Source of the DNA: Chlorobium sp.
GTDB taxonomy: Bacteria > Bacteroidota > Chlorobiia > Chlorobiales > Chlorobiaceae
DNA length: 32,802 bases
NCBI GenBank assembly: GCA_028280025.1
Contig: JANQMO010000034.1
Span: 1 to 32,802, forward strand
Direction of reading: 5' to 3'
Positions 1 to 8,185 of the stretch are shown here, one piece after another (positions within the stretch are counted from its first letter, which is position 1; every line of letters begins with the position of its first letter). The notes beneath the pieces were generated by a model that worked only from the letters and a program-made list of their open reading frames with translations, did not search any database and was not told the origin of the DNA. The translations under genes and the position numbers were made by a program.

Positions 1-1
1 C

Positions 2-333
2 GTGGTTGCCACGGTCGAAGGAAAGATTATCGACCGGCAAGGCGATCCGGAAGAAGGCCTGGTAATGGATTTCAAGTTCCTCAACGACATCATGATGCAA
101 CATGTGCATGATGTGCTCGATCATGGATTCGCCGTCTGGAAAAACGACCATGAAGACCTCGACTTCATCACCAAGCGCAACACGCGCGTCGTCATCACCG
201 ACGAACCGCCGAATGCCTTGCAAAATGGGCCTTCAACCAGATCCTGCCCCACCTGCCCGAAAACGTCACCCTCAAAAACCTCCACTGGTACGAGACCCCG
301 AACAACTGGACGGACTACACTGGCGATGAGTAA
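2..333 (+). pseudogene. queD: 6-carboxytetrahydropterin synthase QueD, 5'-truncated by window edge and frameshifted
   Basis: QueD converts 7,8-dihydroneopterin triphosphate to 6-carboxy-5,6,7,8-tetrahydropterin, an early step of queuosine (7-deazaguanine) synthesis. The visible part starts inside the gene with VVATVEGKI, followed by GLVMDFKFLNDI and a VLDH motif, typical of the PTPS fold. The N-terminal zinc-binding histidines lie outside the window. The frame open from base 2 gives ...VVITDEP and then turns to nonsense. From about base 205 the next frame reads TAECLAKWAFNQILPHLPE and ends ...WYETPNNWTDYTGDE at the TAA of 331-333, the expected QueD C-terminus with the PTAENLA-like and WETP-like motifs. 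Family members read PTAEN here, so the simplest repair is a 4-nt insertion near 206-210; four bases appear lost from an ACCG-like repeat. This is either a real inactivating mutation or a sequence or assembly error. A separate queC lies at 19970-20650. Confidence 0.85.
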
Positions 334-398
334 ATGGCTACGTTTACGGGCTCGGATAAATTCTACACAACCATCATATTTAACAGAGGAGACGGAAC

Positions 399-764
399 AT
401 GAGCGAACATGAAATTACAGCACTCTTTGATGAGTGGAATTATGCCCTCCTGACCGGAGACCCCAAAAAGGTGGCAAGCCTTTATGCAACCGACGGCATT
501 CTGCTGCCGACAGTGTCCAATAAGGTTCGCCACAATCATGCGGAAATTGAGGACTATTTTGTTCATTTTCTTGCGAAAGGGCCTGTGGGAAAAATCGATG
601 AGGCAAACGTTCGCATCTTCGGCGAACTTGCCATCAACTCAGGCATTTATTCCTTTACCTTCAAAGACGGTTCTGTCGTGCCGGCGCGGTTTACCTTCGT
701 CTACCGCTGGGATGGTGAGCAATGGATGATTGTAGAGCACCATTCCTCACAAATGCCGGAATAG
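399..764 (+). CDS. SnoaL/NTF2-like (CaMKII-association-domain type) small protein
   Basis: This 121-residue protein has the compact alpha+beta layout of the NTF2-like/SnoaL superfamily, close to the group often annotated as SgcJ/EcaC or DUF4440. An N-terminal helix (ITALFDEWNYALLTGDPKKVASLYA) is followed by DGILLPTVS, a helix around EIEDYFVHFL, and alternating strands ending in FTFVYRWDGEQWMIVEHHSS, the typical last strands that close the cavity. Family members are small-molecule-binding proteins or isomerase/hydrolase-like enzymes; no substrate can be assigned here. There is no signal peptide, so it is probably cytoplasmic. AGAGGAGA sits a few bases before the ATG at 399 and supports this start. 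It follows queD by 65 nt and converges on nrdJ. Confidence 0.8.
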   Translation: MSEHEITALFDEWNYALLTGDPKKVASLYATDGILLPTVSNKVRHNHAEIEDYFVHFLAKGPVGKIDEANVRIFGELAINSGIYSFTFKDGSVVPARFTFVYRWDGEQWMIVEHHSSQMPE

Positions 765-926
765 AAATAGCATTGCCTCTAAAGCATCTCTTAACTTGAT
801 ATTCAGATTGCGGGTAAAAACCAGTTTGTCACAGAGAGCCTCTTCAGACGATGCCATCAAAAAGCCGGGAATAGGGGTGTTCCGCAACCACAATAAAACG
901 AAAAACAAATTACGCAATGGAGAAAC

Positions 927-1024
927 AAAACCGCACTTCTACCGTCGAGAGTCCCGATTGCATCGGGATGCAAGGCGGGTGGATGGGGGCCATCGGACAG
1001 CGCAGCAGGCAGAAATGCGGTTTT
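927..1024 (-). terminator. Structured 98-bp element, probable nrdJ terminator
   Basis: Two 17-nt arms (927-943 and 1008-1024) are inverted copies with 15 of 17 positions matching. Read as minus-strand RNA, both differences are G-U wobbles, so the whole arm can pair, whereas on the plus strand they are A-C mismatches. The distal arm ends in a T-rich run (GGTTTTGTTTCTCC). The loop holds two further hairpins, a 7-bp stem at 952-968 and a 5-bp stem at 982-994, giving a cloverleaf-like fold. The proximal arm touches the nrdJ stop codon at 1024-1026. The orientation bias and position suggest a terminator or 3' structure for nrdJ. The large loop is unusual for a simple terminator, so it could be a dispersed structured repeat reused as one. 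Confidence 0.5.
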
Positions 1025-4000
1025 TACGAGCAGCCTGTGGTCATACCGCAGTCCTCGCACACCTTGCAGGTGCCGTTCTGCCGGACCCTCATGGAGCCGC
1101 AGTTTTCGCACTGTTCGCCTGAATAGCCCTGGACCTTTGCCTGGATGATCTGGGTATCGACAGCGCCGGACGGTTCGCTTTCGGCTTTGGGGGCAGACGC
1201 CGCATGCTGGCTCGAAGACGCCGTTATCCCGGCAGCATTCTGTTCCGCCTCGGCCTGACCGTTCGCGTCACCGCCTTTTTCCTGGCCGACGGCATCGTCA
1301 GGGGTAATTTCGTCAACCGCCTTGACATGGATAAAATCCTTTCGTCCGAGGTAATCGTAGCCTATGGAGCGGAAGACATAGTCGAGTATCGATGTGGCAT
1401 TCTTGATGACGTTGTGCCCCTGGACCATTCCTGCAGGCTCGAACCGGGTGAAGGTGAAGCTGTCGACAAGCTCTTCGAGAGGCATGCCGTACTGGAGCGC
1501 TTTTGAGGCGAGTACCGCGAAACAGTTGAGAAGGCCCTTGAAGGATGCACCTTCCTTGTACATGTCGATAAATATTTCGCCGAGCGTACCGTCCTCGTAC
1601 TCACCGGTTCTGAGGAACACCTTGTGGGCTCCGACATACGCTTCACGGATATACCCCTTTCTTCGTTTCGGCAGCAAGTGGCGCTCTGAACGGTGGTAGA
1701 TCCTTTCGATGATCCGCTCCTGAACCTCTTTCGGCCCCTTTGTTTCATCAACGTCGTCTTCCGTCCCCAGCATGATAACCTCGTCGAGGTCCTCATAACT
1801 GCTGATATTAAGGGGCTGAGAAAGTTTCGAGCCGTCGCGGTAGATCGTAATGGCCTTGATCATGTGCTGCCATGCGGAAAAATAGACTTCGGCAATCTCA
1901 TGGTTGGTTGCCGTGGCAGGCATATTGACGGTCTTCGATATCGCACCGGAGATAAACGGCTGCACTGACGACATCATCCGTACATGCGCCATATGATTGA
2001 TGAACCGCTTGCCTTTCCGGCCGCATTTGCCTGCACAGTCGAACACGGGAAGGTGTTCGAGCTTCAAGTGCGGTGCGCCTTCAACGGTCATGGTGCCGCA
2101 GACGTAATCGTTGGCGGCTTCATAATCGGCCTCCGATGCCCCGAGGGCCTCGAGCATGTTAAAATTCTGGTCATTGAGCTGCTCCTCGGAAAAACCGAGC
2201 GCTTCGCAGAACTCTTCTCCCAGAATCCACTTGTTGAACGCGAACCGGATATCGAAAACGTTTTCGAGCTGTGTCTCTACAGCCTCTATCTTGTCATCGG
2301 TAAGTCCTTTGTTTTTCAGCCACTGACGATTGATCGAAGGACAACCGGCCAATGTGCCGTGCCCCTTGCAATATTTTTCGATATCGTCTATCTGCTTGTC
2401 GCTGTAGCCAAGACGTTCCAGCGCCTTGTGCACCGACTGGTTGACGATCTTGAAATACCCGCCGCCGGCCAGCTTTTTGAACTTGACGATCGCAAACTCC
2501 GGCTCGATGCCGGTCGTGTCGCAGTCCATGACAAGGCCGATGGTTCCTGTCGGCGCTATAACGCTCACCTGTGCGTTCCGGTACCCGTGCTCTTCTCCCA
2601 TGGCAAGCGCTTCATCCCAGACTTTGCCGGCTTTTTCGAACAGGTTTGTCGGGCAGTACTCAGAGTCGATACCGCGGGGCTTGACCATCAATCCCTCATA
2701 TTCGTCCTGCGACATGTTATGTGCCGCCCTGCGGTGGTTCCTGATCACCCGCAGCATATCCCCGGCATTCTCTGTATAGCGCGCAAACGGTCCCATGTCT
2801 TTTGCCAGTTCGGCTGACGTCTTGTAGGCCTCGCCGGTTATCAGCGCCGATATCGCACCTGCAATAGCCAGAGCCTTTGGCGAATCATAGGGAATGCCAA
2901 GGATCATCAGCACGGTGCCCATATTGGCAAACCCGAGTCCCAGCGTTCTGAATTCATAGCTCAAACGGGCGATATCACGTGACGGAAAGTGGGCCATCAG
3001 CACCGAAATCTCGAGCACGACCGTCCAGAGCCTTGCTGCATGGAGCAGTTCGTCCACCTTTACCGTTCCGCTGGCCTCGTCGATAAAACGTCCGAGGTTC
3101 AGGCTTGCAAGATTGCACGCCGAGTCATCGAGAAACATGTACTCGGAACAGGGATTGCTTGCATTGATCCGCCCGCTCGACGAGGCGGTATGCCACTCAT
3201 TGATGGTAGTGTCGAACTGAAGACCCGGATCGGCGCATTTCCATGCGCTCATAACGATTTTGTTCCAGAGGTCGCGTGCCCTGAGCGATTTGGAGTGTTT
3301 TCCGGTCGTGCGCTCCTTGAGTTCCCAAAGCTCGTCATTTTCCACAGCCTTCATGAACGCATTCGTGACGCGGACCGTATTGTTCGAGTTCTGGCCGCCG
3401 ACCGTCTGGTAGGCCTCGGATTCGTAATGCGTGTCGTACTCGTTGAAATCGAGCGAGGTAAATCCCTGATCGACAAGCGCAAGCACCCTGACGATATAAT
3501 TCATCGGCACACCGCGGCTCACGGCGTTTTTGACAAGCGTGTTCAGTCTCAGGTTCTTGTGCCGGTCGCTGCCGTTCTCGATCGCTTCATCGACAATGGC
3601 TTTGAGGAACCGGGAACATATCTTCGAACCCGCCACAAGCGAGGCCACCTTGTCTTCTTCCCTGGCTTTCCATTCGATGAACTTTTCGACATCGGGATGA
3701 TCGATATCGACAATAACCATTTTCGCCGCCCTGCGCGTGGTCCCCCCCGACTTTATTGCCCCGGCTGCGGAATCGAAGATCTTGAGAAAACTCATCAACC
3801 CCGAAGAACTTCCGCCGCCGCTGAGTTTTTCACCCGATGAGCGCAGATTCGAAAAATTGGTTCCCGAACCGCTGCCGAACTTGAACACCCGCGCTTCACG
3901 CATGGCCAGGTCGAAAATGCCGCCTTCGTTGACAAGGTCATCCTTTACCGACTGGATGAAGCAGGCGTGCGCCTGAGGACGGGAATAGGCATCTTTCGAC

Positions 4001-4509
4001 TCCATTGTCTCACCGGTGTCCGGGTCGACATAAAAGTGCCCCTGGGCAGGTCCCTCGATACCATAGGCAAAATGCAGTCCTGTGTTGAACCACTGAGGCG
4101 AATTGGGCGCGCCCATCTGACTGATCAGCATAAAAGCGACCTCGTCGTAAAAAGCTTTGGCGTCTTCTTTTGTATCGAAATAGCCGTGCTTCTCTCCCCA
4201 TTCCCTCCAGCAGCCGACCAGGCGGTGGACAACCTGCTTGATGGAATGTTCACTGCCGGTAACCGGCTGGCCTTTTTCATCGAGCACCGGTTTTCCATCC
4301 TCATCCCGCTGCACAACGCCTGTTTTCCTGAAGTATTTCTGTGCCAGGATATCTGCAGCCACCTGGGACCAGCCCACCGGTACCTCGACATCGTTCATCT
4401 CGAACACCTTCGAACCATCCGGGTTCCGAAGCACAGACGAACGATTTGTATACTCGAACATATCGTAAACATCACGGCCTTTCCTGGTAAAACGGCGGGT
4501 AATTTTCAT
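1024..4509 (-). CDS. nrdJ: Adenosylcobalamin-dependent class II ribonucleoside-diphosphate reductase
   Basis: This enzyme reduces ribonucleotides to deoxyribonucleotides for DNA synthesis, using adenosylcobalamin to make the active-site thiyl radical, so it needs no oxygen and no separate radical subunit. The 1161-residue product has the large NrdJ layout. An N-terminal PQWFNTGL region precedes the redox cysteine C183 in HACFIQSV. Next come the SGSGTNFSNLRSSGE loop, the radical site N452-x-C454-x-E456 (NPCSE), and the second redox cysteine C465 (ACNLASLNL). APTGTIGLVMDCDTTGIEP follows in the barrel. The tail ends in a cysteine-rich segment (CENCG, CKVCEDCG, GCS) typical of the C-terminal zinc-ribbon/shuttle cysteines. 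The start at 4509 is the first ATG and gives MKITRRFTRKG; the Shine-Dalgarno is weak. A candidate promoter and two hairpins precede it. Confidence 0.96.
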   Translation of the reverse strand: MKITRRFTRKGRDVYDMFEYTNRSSVLRNPDGSKVFEMNDVEVPVGWSQVAADILAQKYFRKTGVVQRDEDGKPVLDEKGQPVTGSEHSIKQVVHRLVGCWREWGEKHGYFDTKEDAKAFYDEVAFMLISQMGAPNSPQWFNTGLHFAYGIEGPAQGHFYVDPDTGETMESKDAYSRPQAHACFIQSVKDDLVNEGGIFDLAMREARVFKFGSGSGTNFSNLRSSGEKLSGGGSSSGLMSFLKIFDSAAGAIKSGGTTRRAAKMVIVDIDHPDVEKFIEWKAREEDKVASLVAGSKICSRFLKAIVDEAIENGSDRHKNLRLNTLVKNAVSRGVPMNYIVRVLALVDQGFTSLDFNEYDTHYESEAYQTVGGQNSNNTVRVTNAFMKAVENDELWELKERTTGKHSKSLRARDLWNKIVMSAWKCADPGLQFDTTINEWHTASSSGRINASNPCSEYMFLDDSACNLASLNLGRFIDEASGTVKVDELLHAARLWTVVLEISVLMAHFPSRDIARLSYEFRTLGLGFANMGTVLMILGIPYDSPKALAIAGAISALITGEAYKTSAELAKDMGPFARYTENAGDMLRVIRNHRRAAHNMSQDEYEGLMVKPRGIDSEYCPTNLFEKAGKVWDEALAMGEEHGYRNAQVSVIAPTGTIGLVMDCDTTGIEPEFAIVKFKKLAGGGYFKIVNQSVHKALERLGYSDKQIDDIEKYCKGHGTLAGCPSINRQWLKNKGLTDDKIEAVETQLENVFDIRFAFNKWILGEEFCEALGFSEEQLNDQNFNMLEALGASEADYEAANDYVCGTMTVEGAPHLKLEHLPVFDCAGKCGRKGKRFINHMAHVRMMSSVQPFISGAISKTVNMPATATNHEIAEVYFSAWQHMIKAITIYRDGSKLSQPLNISSYEDLDEVIMLGTEDDVDETKGPKEVQERIIERIYHRSERHLLPKRRKGYIREAYVGAHKVFLRTGEYEDGTLGEIFIDMYKEGASFKGLLNCFAVLASKALQYGMPLEELVDSFTFTRFEPAGMVQGHNVIKNATSILDYVFRSIGYDYLGRKDFIHVKAVDEITPDDAVGQEKGGDANGQAEAEQNAAGITASSSQHAASAPKAESEPSGAVDTQIIQAKVQGYSGEQCENCGSMRVRQNGTCKVCEDCGMTTGCS

Positions 4510-4543
4510 TGCGGAATATCTTTATGGTCAATGACAAAACCGG

Positions 4544-4599
4544 GCCCTGTTTTCTGTGCCAGGGCTCCTTTAAAAACAAGCCGTTCTTTCGAACGGCTT
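4544..4599 (-). promoter_or_regulatory. Two-hairpin nrdJ 5' leader (attenuator-like)
   Basis: In the minus-strand direction the leader first forms a 9-bp stem (4591-4599 with 4578-4586) closed by a GAAA tetraloop and followed at once by GTTTTT. A second hairpin (4560-4565 with 4544-4549, 10-nt loop) is then followed by CCGGTTTTG. Each resembles a weak intrinsic terminator, and they lie 35-90 nt before the nrdJ start. A tetraloop of GNRA type adds stability. No B12-box-like sequence is visible, so I do not call this a cobalamin riboswitch. Regulation by attenuation is inference only. Confidence 0.4.
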
Positions 4600-4618
4600 C
4601 AAGAGGATTATAAAAAGT

Positions 4619-4648
4619 AATATACGCTCGTTCTGCTGAAAATAACAA
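4619..4648 (-). promoter_or_regulatory. Candidate sigma70-type promoter for nrdJ
   Basis: On the minus strand TTGTTA (4643-4648) and TATATT (4619-4624) are separated by 18 nt, a fair match to -35 and -10 boxes. The site lies downstream of the icd terminator and directly ahead of the leader hairpins, where an independent nrdJ promoter would be expected. It rests on sequence match only. Confidence 0.35.
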
Positions 4649-4706
4649 GCCGGAGCGGCTCCGGTGATCGCCGAAATCCTGTGAGAACAAGGCGGTACAA
4701 GAGCCG

Positions 4707-4749
4707 GAAAAAAATAAAAAAAGCCTTCCCTGTCATACACAGGGAAGGC
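4707..4749 (-). terminator. Rho-independent terminator of icd
   Basis: An 11-bp perfect stem (GCCTTCCCTGT at 4723-4733 with 4739-4749) closes a 5-nt loop. On the minus strand it is followed by a long T-rich tract (complement of 4707-4722). It begins about 35 nt after the icd stop codon and separates icd from nrdJ transcriptionally. Confidence 0.92.
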
Positions 4750-4784
4750 CGAAGTCAAGGAACAGCCTCTGTTCAGATTAACGA

Positions 4785-7001
4785 TCAGAGAGCATCGACA
4801 ATAGCGTTAAGCGTAGCACTCGGGCGCATCGCTACTGAAGCCATCTCGTCGTCCGGCATGAAGTAACCGCCAAGCTCGACAGGTGATCCCTGAGAACCGT
4901 TGAGCTCTTCGATGATCGCTGCTTCGCTGCTTTCAAGGTCGTCTGCGACTTTTGCAAATTTCGCCTTGAGTTCCTGGTCCATGTCCTGATCGGCAAGCGC
5001 CCTTGCCCAGTACATGCCAAAATAGAAGTGACTGCCGCGGTTATCCAGCTCGTTGACCTTGCGGGAAGGTGATTTCCCTTGTTCGAGGTACTGTCCGACA
5101 GCAGTATCGACCGTGGAAGCAAGAACCTTTGCTTTCTCGTTACCGAAGGTATTGCCCAGGTGCTCGAAGGACACGCCCAGCGCAAGCATCTCTCCGAGCG
5201 AATCCCACCTCAGGTGGCCTTCCCTGACAAACTGCTGAACATGCTTCGGTGCAGAACCTCCTGCGCCGGTTTCGAAGAGGCCGCCGCCGTTCATGAGAGG
5301 AACGATAGAGAGCATTTTGGCGCTCGTGCCGAGCTCGAGAATAGGGAAAAGGTCCGTGAGGTAGTCCCTGAGCACATTACCGGTCACCGAAATGGTGTCT
5401 TTGCCCTGCCTGATCCTCTCGAGAGAGAAACGCATGGCTTCAACCGGTGACATGATCAGGATTTCGAGACCGTCGGTATCATGATCCTTGAGATACGTGT
5501 TGACTTTTTCGATAAGCTGGATGTGGTGTGCCCTTCCCTTGTCGAGCCAGAAAACCGCAGGTGCCCCTGTAGCTTTCGCCCTGTTGACGGCAAGTTTCAC
5601 CCAGTCGCGGATAGGCGCATCCTTGACCTGGCACATTCTGAAAATATCGTCGGGTTCGACGCTCTGTTCGAGCATTGCGTTGCCATCGGCATCAACCACC
5701 CTGATCGTACCGTTGCCCGGCGCCTCATAGGTTTTGTCGTGCGAACCGTACTCTTCTGCTTTCTGAGCCATGAGACCGACGTTGGAAACGCTGCCCATGG
5801 TTGTCACGTCATACGCTCCGTTCTTCAGGCAGTCCTCAACCATTTCCTGGTACATGGTAGCATAGCTGCGGTCGGGGATCATTGCCTTGGTATCGTGCAG
5901 CTCGCCGTCAGGGCCCCACATCTTGCCGCCGTCACGAATAACGACCGGCATCGATGCATCGATGATGATATCGTTGGGCACATGCAGGTTGGTGATTCCC
6001 TTGTCCGAATCCACCATGGCCAGAGCCGGGCGGTTCTTGTAAACCTCCTGGATATCGGCCTCGATTTCGGCTTTCTTGTCGGCGGGAAGGGCCTCGATCT
6101 TGGCATAGAGGTCACCAAGCCCGTTGTTGACATTGACGCCGAGTTCCCTGAGCACATCACCGTGCTTGTCGAACACATCCTTGTAAAACACCGATACGGC
6201 GTGGCCGAAAATGATCGGATCGGAAACCTTCATCATGGTCGCTTTCATATGGAGCGAAAGCAGAAGACCGTCATTTTTCGCCTGTTCGATCTGGTCCGCG
6301 AAAAATCCGCGCAGCCTGCGAACGTTCATCACCGACGTGTCGACAACTTCGCCCGGCTGAAGAGCAACCTTCTCCTTGAGCACGGTTACCGTTCCGTCAT
6401 TATCGACATACTCGATACGGACATCGGTCCCCGCGGCCATGGTCGTCGACTGTTCGCTTCCGAAAAAATCGCCCCCGTCCATGTGGGCGACATGAGCTTT
6501 CGAACCGCTGTCCCAGGATCTCAGGCGATGAGGATTGTTCTTTGCATACTGTTTCACCGAAGCCGCGGCCCTTCTGTCGGAGTTTCCTTCGCGAAGCACC
6601 GGGTTGACCGCGCTTCCCAGCACCTTTGCAAACCGGGCCCTGAGCTCCTTTTCTTCGTCGGTTTTCGGATCTTCCGGAAAATCCGGAATAGCGTATCCTT
6701 TTTCCTGCAACTCCTTGATGGCATCCTTGAGCTGCGGAATCGAGGCGCTGATGTTAGGCAGCTTGATGATGTTCGCCTCTTTCGTCTTGGCAAGCTCGCC
6801 CAATGCCGTCAGGTTATCGGGAATGCGCTGCGTTTCAGTCAGATTTTCAGGAAAGTTCGCAATGATCCTTCCTGCCAGCGAAATGTCGCTGGTTTCAACC
6901 GAGATACCGGTGCCTTTCGTGAAGGCCTGGATGATCGGCAGCAGAGAATAGGTCGCCAGTGCCGGCGCCTCGTCAATCTTGGTATAAACGATAGTAGCCA
7001 T
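4785..7001 (-). CDS. icd: Monomeric NADP-dependent isocitrate dehydrogenase
   Basis: The enzyme interconverts isocitrate and 2-oxoglutarate with NADP(H). In green sulfur bacteria it works in the carboxylating direction in the reductive TCA cycle. The 738-residue length and sequence fit the monomeric IDH-II family, not the dimeric 400-residue type. Family landmarks include the N-terminal ATIVYTKIDEAPALATYSLLP, the substrate loop around NPVLREGNSDRRAAASVK, SWDSGSKAHVAHMDGGDFFGSEQS, FWLDKGRAHH, and MNGGGLFETGAGGSAPKH near the C-terminus. The ATG at 7001 gives the expected family N-terminus, although no strong ribosome-binding site precedes it. The gene lies 181 nt downstream of fabI on the same strand and ends at a strong terminator, so it is probably transcribed alone or with fabI. 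Confidence 0.97.
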   Translation of the reverse strand: MATIVYTKIDEAPALATYSLLPIIQAFTKGTGISVETSDISLAGRIIANFPENLTETQRIPDNLTALGELAKTKEANIIKLPNISASIPQLKDAIKELQEKGYAIPDFPEDPKTDEEKELRARFAKVLGSAVNPVLREGNSDRRAAASVKQYAKNNPHRLRSWDSGSKAHVAHMDGGDFFGSEQSTTMAAGTDVRIEYVDNDGTVTVLKEKVALQPGEVVDTSVMNVRRLRGFFADQIEQAKNDGLLLSLHMKATMMKVSDPIIFGHAVSVFYKDVFDKHGDVLRELGVNVNNGLGDLYAKIEALPADKKAEIEADIQEVYKNRPALAMVDSDKGITNLHVPNDIIIDASMPVVIRDGGKMWGPDGELHDTKAMIPDRSYATMYQEMVEDCLKNGAYDVTTMGSVSNVGLMAQKAEEYGSHDKTYEAPGNGTIRVVDADGNAMLEQSVEPDDIFRMCQVKDAPIRDWVKLAVNRAKATGAPAVFWLDKGRAHHIQLIEKVNTYLKDHDTDGLEILIMSPVEAMRFSLERIRQGKDTISVTGNVLRDYLTDLFPILELGTSAKMLSIVPLMNGGGLFETGAGGSAPKHVQQFVREGHLRWDSLGEMLALGVSFEHLGNTFGNEKAKVLASTVDTAVGQYLEQGKSPSRKVNELDNRGSHFYFGMYWARALADQDMDQELKAKFAKVADDLESSEAAIIEELNGSQGSPVELGGYFMPDDEMASVAMRPSATLNAIVDAL

Positions 7002-7115
7002 GTGTTTGTTCTTTTTTTGTTTATGTATGCTGTTTATTTGACTGTATATGCGATCGATCGAAAAAAATTAATCCCGGCATCCTGGAAACCAGGTGCAATA
7101 ACGTTTACTATGCAA

Positions 7116-7141
7116 TGCCGGAACCGTAACGGTCCTCGGCA
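7116..7141 (-). other. Stem-loop between fabI and icd
   Basis: On the minus strand this segment can fold into an 11-bp stem with a single bulged A and one G-T pair, closed by a TTA loop. It starts about 40 nt after the fabI stop. No T-run follows it, so it is not a standard terminator. It may stabilise the fabI 3' end or mark a processing site; the function is unknown. A small CCTGG-AAA-CCAGG hairpin lies just beyond, at 7081-7093. Confidence 0.35.
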
Positions 7142-7182
7142 GAAATGAAAAGGATAACGGTGTGTTTCGTATCCCCGGCAGA

Positions 7183-8064
7183 TTATTTAGATGGGGAAAA
7201 GTCTTTCAGACCAACTTTTTCTGCCAGTTCATCGTCATGAAGCGCTTCGTGAGCCAGCCTGATCATGGGCATAGTGGCCCCCACTGAACTGTATCCTCCG
7301 TCATGAAACAGGTTCTGCATGGTAACCTTGCGCGTCAGGTCGCTCAAAAGCGTCACCGCATATTCGGCGCATTCTTCTGCAGAAGCATTGCCGAGCGGAG
7401 ACATAAGGTCGCTGTACTCATGCATCCTTTCGAAACCCGGTATGCCGCTCCCGGCTTTGGTATAGGTCGGGCTCTGCGATATCGTATTGATCCGTATCCC
7501 GCGTTTGGCAAGCCTCGGCCCATAGTTCCTCACAATCGATTCAAGCAGCGACTTCGCGTCACCCATATCGGAATAGGTCCAGTAAGTGCGCTGGGAAGCG
7601 ATATAGGAAAGCGCCAGTATGCTTGCCCCGTCATTGAGTGTATTGTTTTTGAGAGCATAGGATACAAGGCGATGCAATGAGATCCCCGAAACATTGAGCG
7701 TTTTCATGAACCATTCGTAATTCAGGTCCTCGTACGGCACCTGTTTGCGAATATTCTGCGACATACCTATAGAGTGAACGATAAAATCAACGGTTCCGAG
7801 CTTCTCGCCAAGCTCCTTGAAAGCCTTGTCAACATCGTCGTCCTTGCTCGCGTCACACCAGATGATGGGTGCATTACCGCAAATTTCGGCAAGCTCGCTG
7901 ATGTTTCCAAATCTCAGTGCGGTCGCTACATTGGAAACGGCTATCTCCGCCCCTTCCCTGTAAGCATGAAGAGCAATCTGCCAGCCTATGCTGCTCTCGT
8001 CCAGAGGCCCGAAAACAATTCCCTTTTTTCCTTTTAAAAGACTGTAATGCGCTTTATCAGGCAT
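7183..8064 (-). CDS. fabI: Enoyl-[acyl-carrier-protein] reductase, FabI type
   Basis: FabI performs the last reduction of each fatty acid elongation round, converting trans-2-enoyl-ACP to acyl-ACP with NAD(P)H. The 293-residue protein is a short-chain dehydrogenase of the FabI branch. The nucleotide-binding segment GIVFGPLDESSIGWQIA is the FabI form of the Rossmann glycine motif. VHSIGMS follows in the core. The active site is LSYIASQRTYWTYSDMGDAK with the Tyr-x6-Lys pair at Y164 and K171 and the second conserved tyrosine in LSYIAS. RGIRINTISQSP and FHDGGYSSVG complete the pattern. It is somewhat longer than the usual 260 residues, mainly at the C-terminus (AHEALHDDELAEKVGLKDFSPSK). It lies between the ArsA-like gene and icd, all minus strand. 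Confidence 0.93.
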   Translation of the reverse strand: MPDKAHYSLLKGKKGIVFGPLDESSIGWQIALHAYREGAEIAVSNVATALRFGNISELAEICGNAPIIWCDASKDDDVDKAFKELGEKLGTVDFIVHSIGMSQNIRKQVPYEDLNYEWFMKTLNVSGISLHRLVSYALKNNTLNDGASILALSYIASQRTYWTYSDMGDAKSLLESIVRNYGPRLAKRGIRINTISQSPTYTKAGSGIPGFERMHEYSDLMSPLGNASAEECAEYAVTLLSDLTRKVTMQNLFHDGGYSSVGATMPMIRLAHEALHDDELAEKVGLKDFSPSK

Positions 8065-8185
8065 GGTACAAGCTGATTCTTTTGACAGTTATGAGGGCCA
8101 TAAGCCCTTGCAAAGTGAATAATTTAAAAGGTGAAGATACAAAGAATACTGCCAAAAGCACAATGTATCGCCAAGAAAACTCCCC

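Noticed and set aside
1984..3840. Plus-strand ORFs of 277 and 283 residues opposite nrdJ
   Set aside because: They lie inside nrdJ on the other strand and show no recognisable motifs.
4510..4722. Cobalamin riboswitch before the B12-dependent reductase
   Set aside because: No B12-box-like sequence and no matching multi-stem layout could be found; only two simple hairpins are visible.
5481..7148. A 555-residue plus-strand ORF opposite icd
   Set aside because: It is the antisense shadow of a long, well-supported gene in high-GC codon usage; its translation resembles no family I know, and icd is fully convincing.
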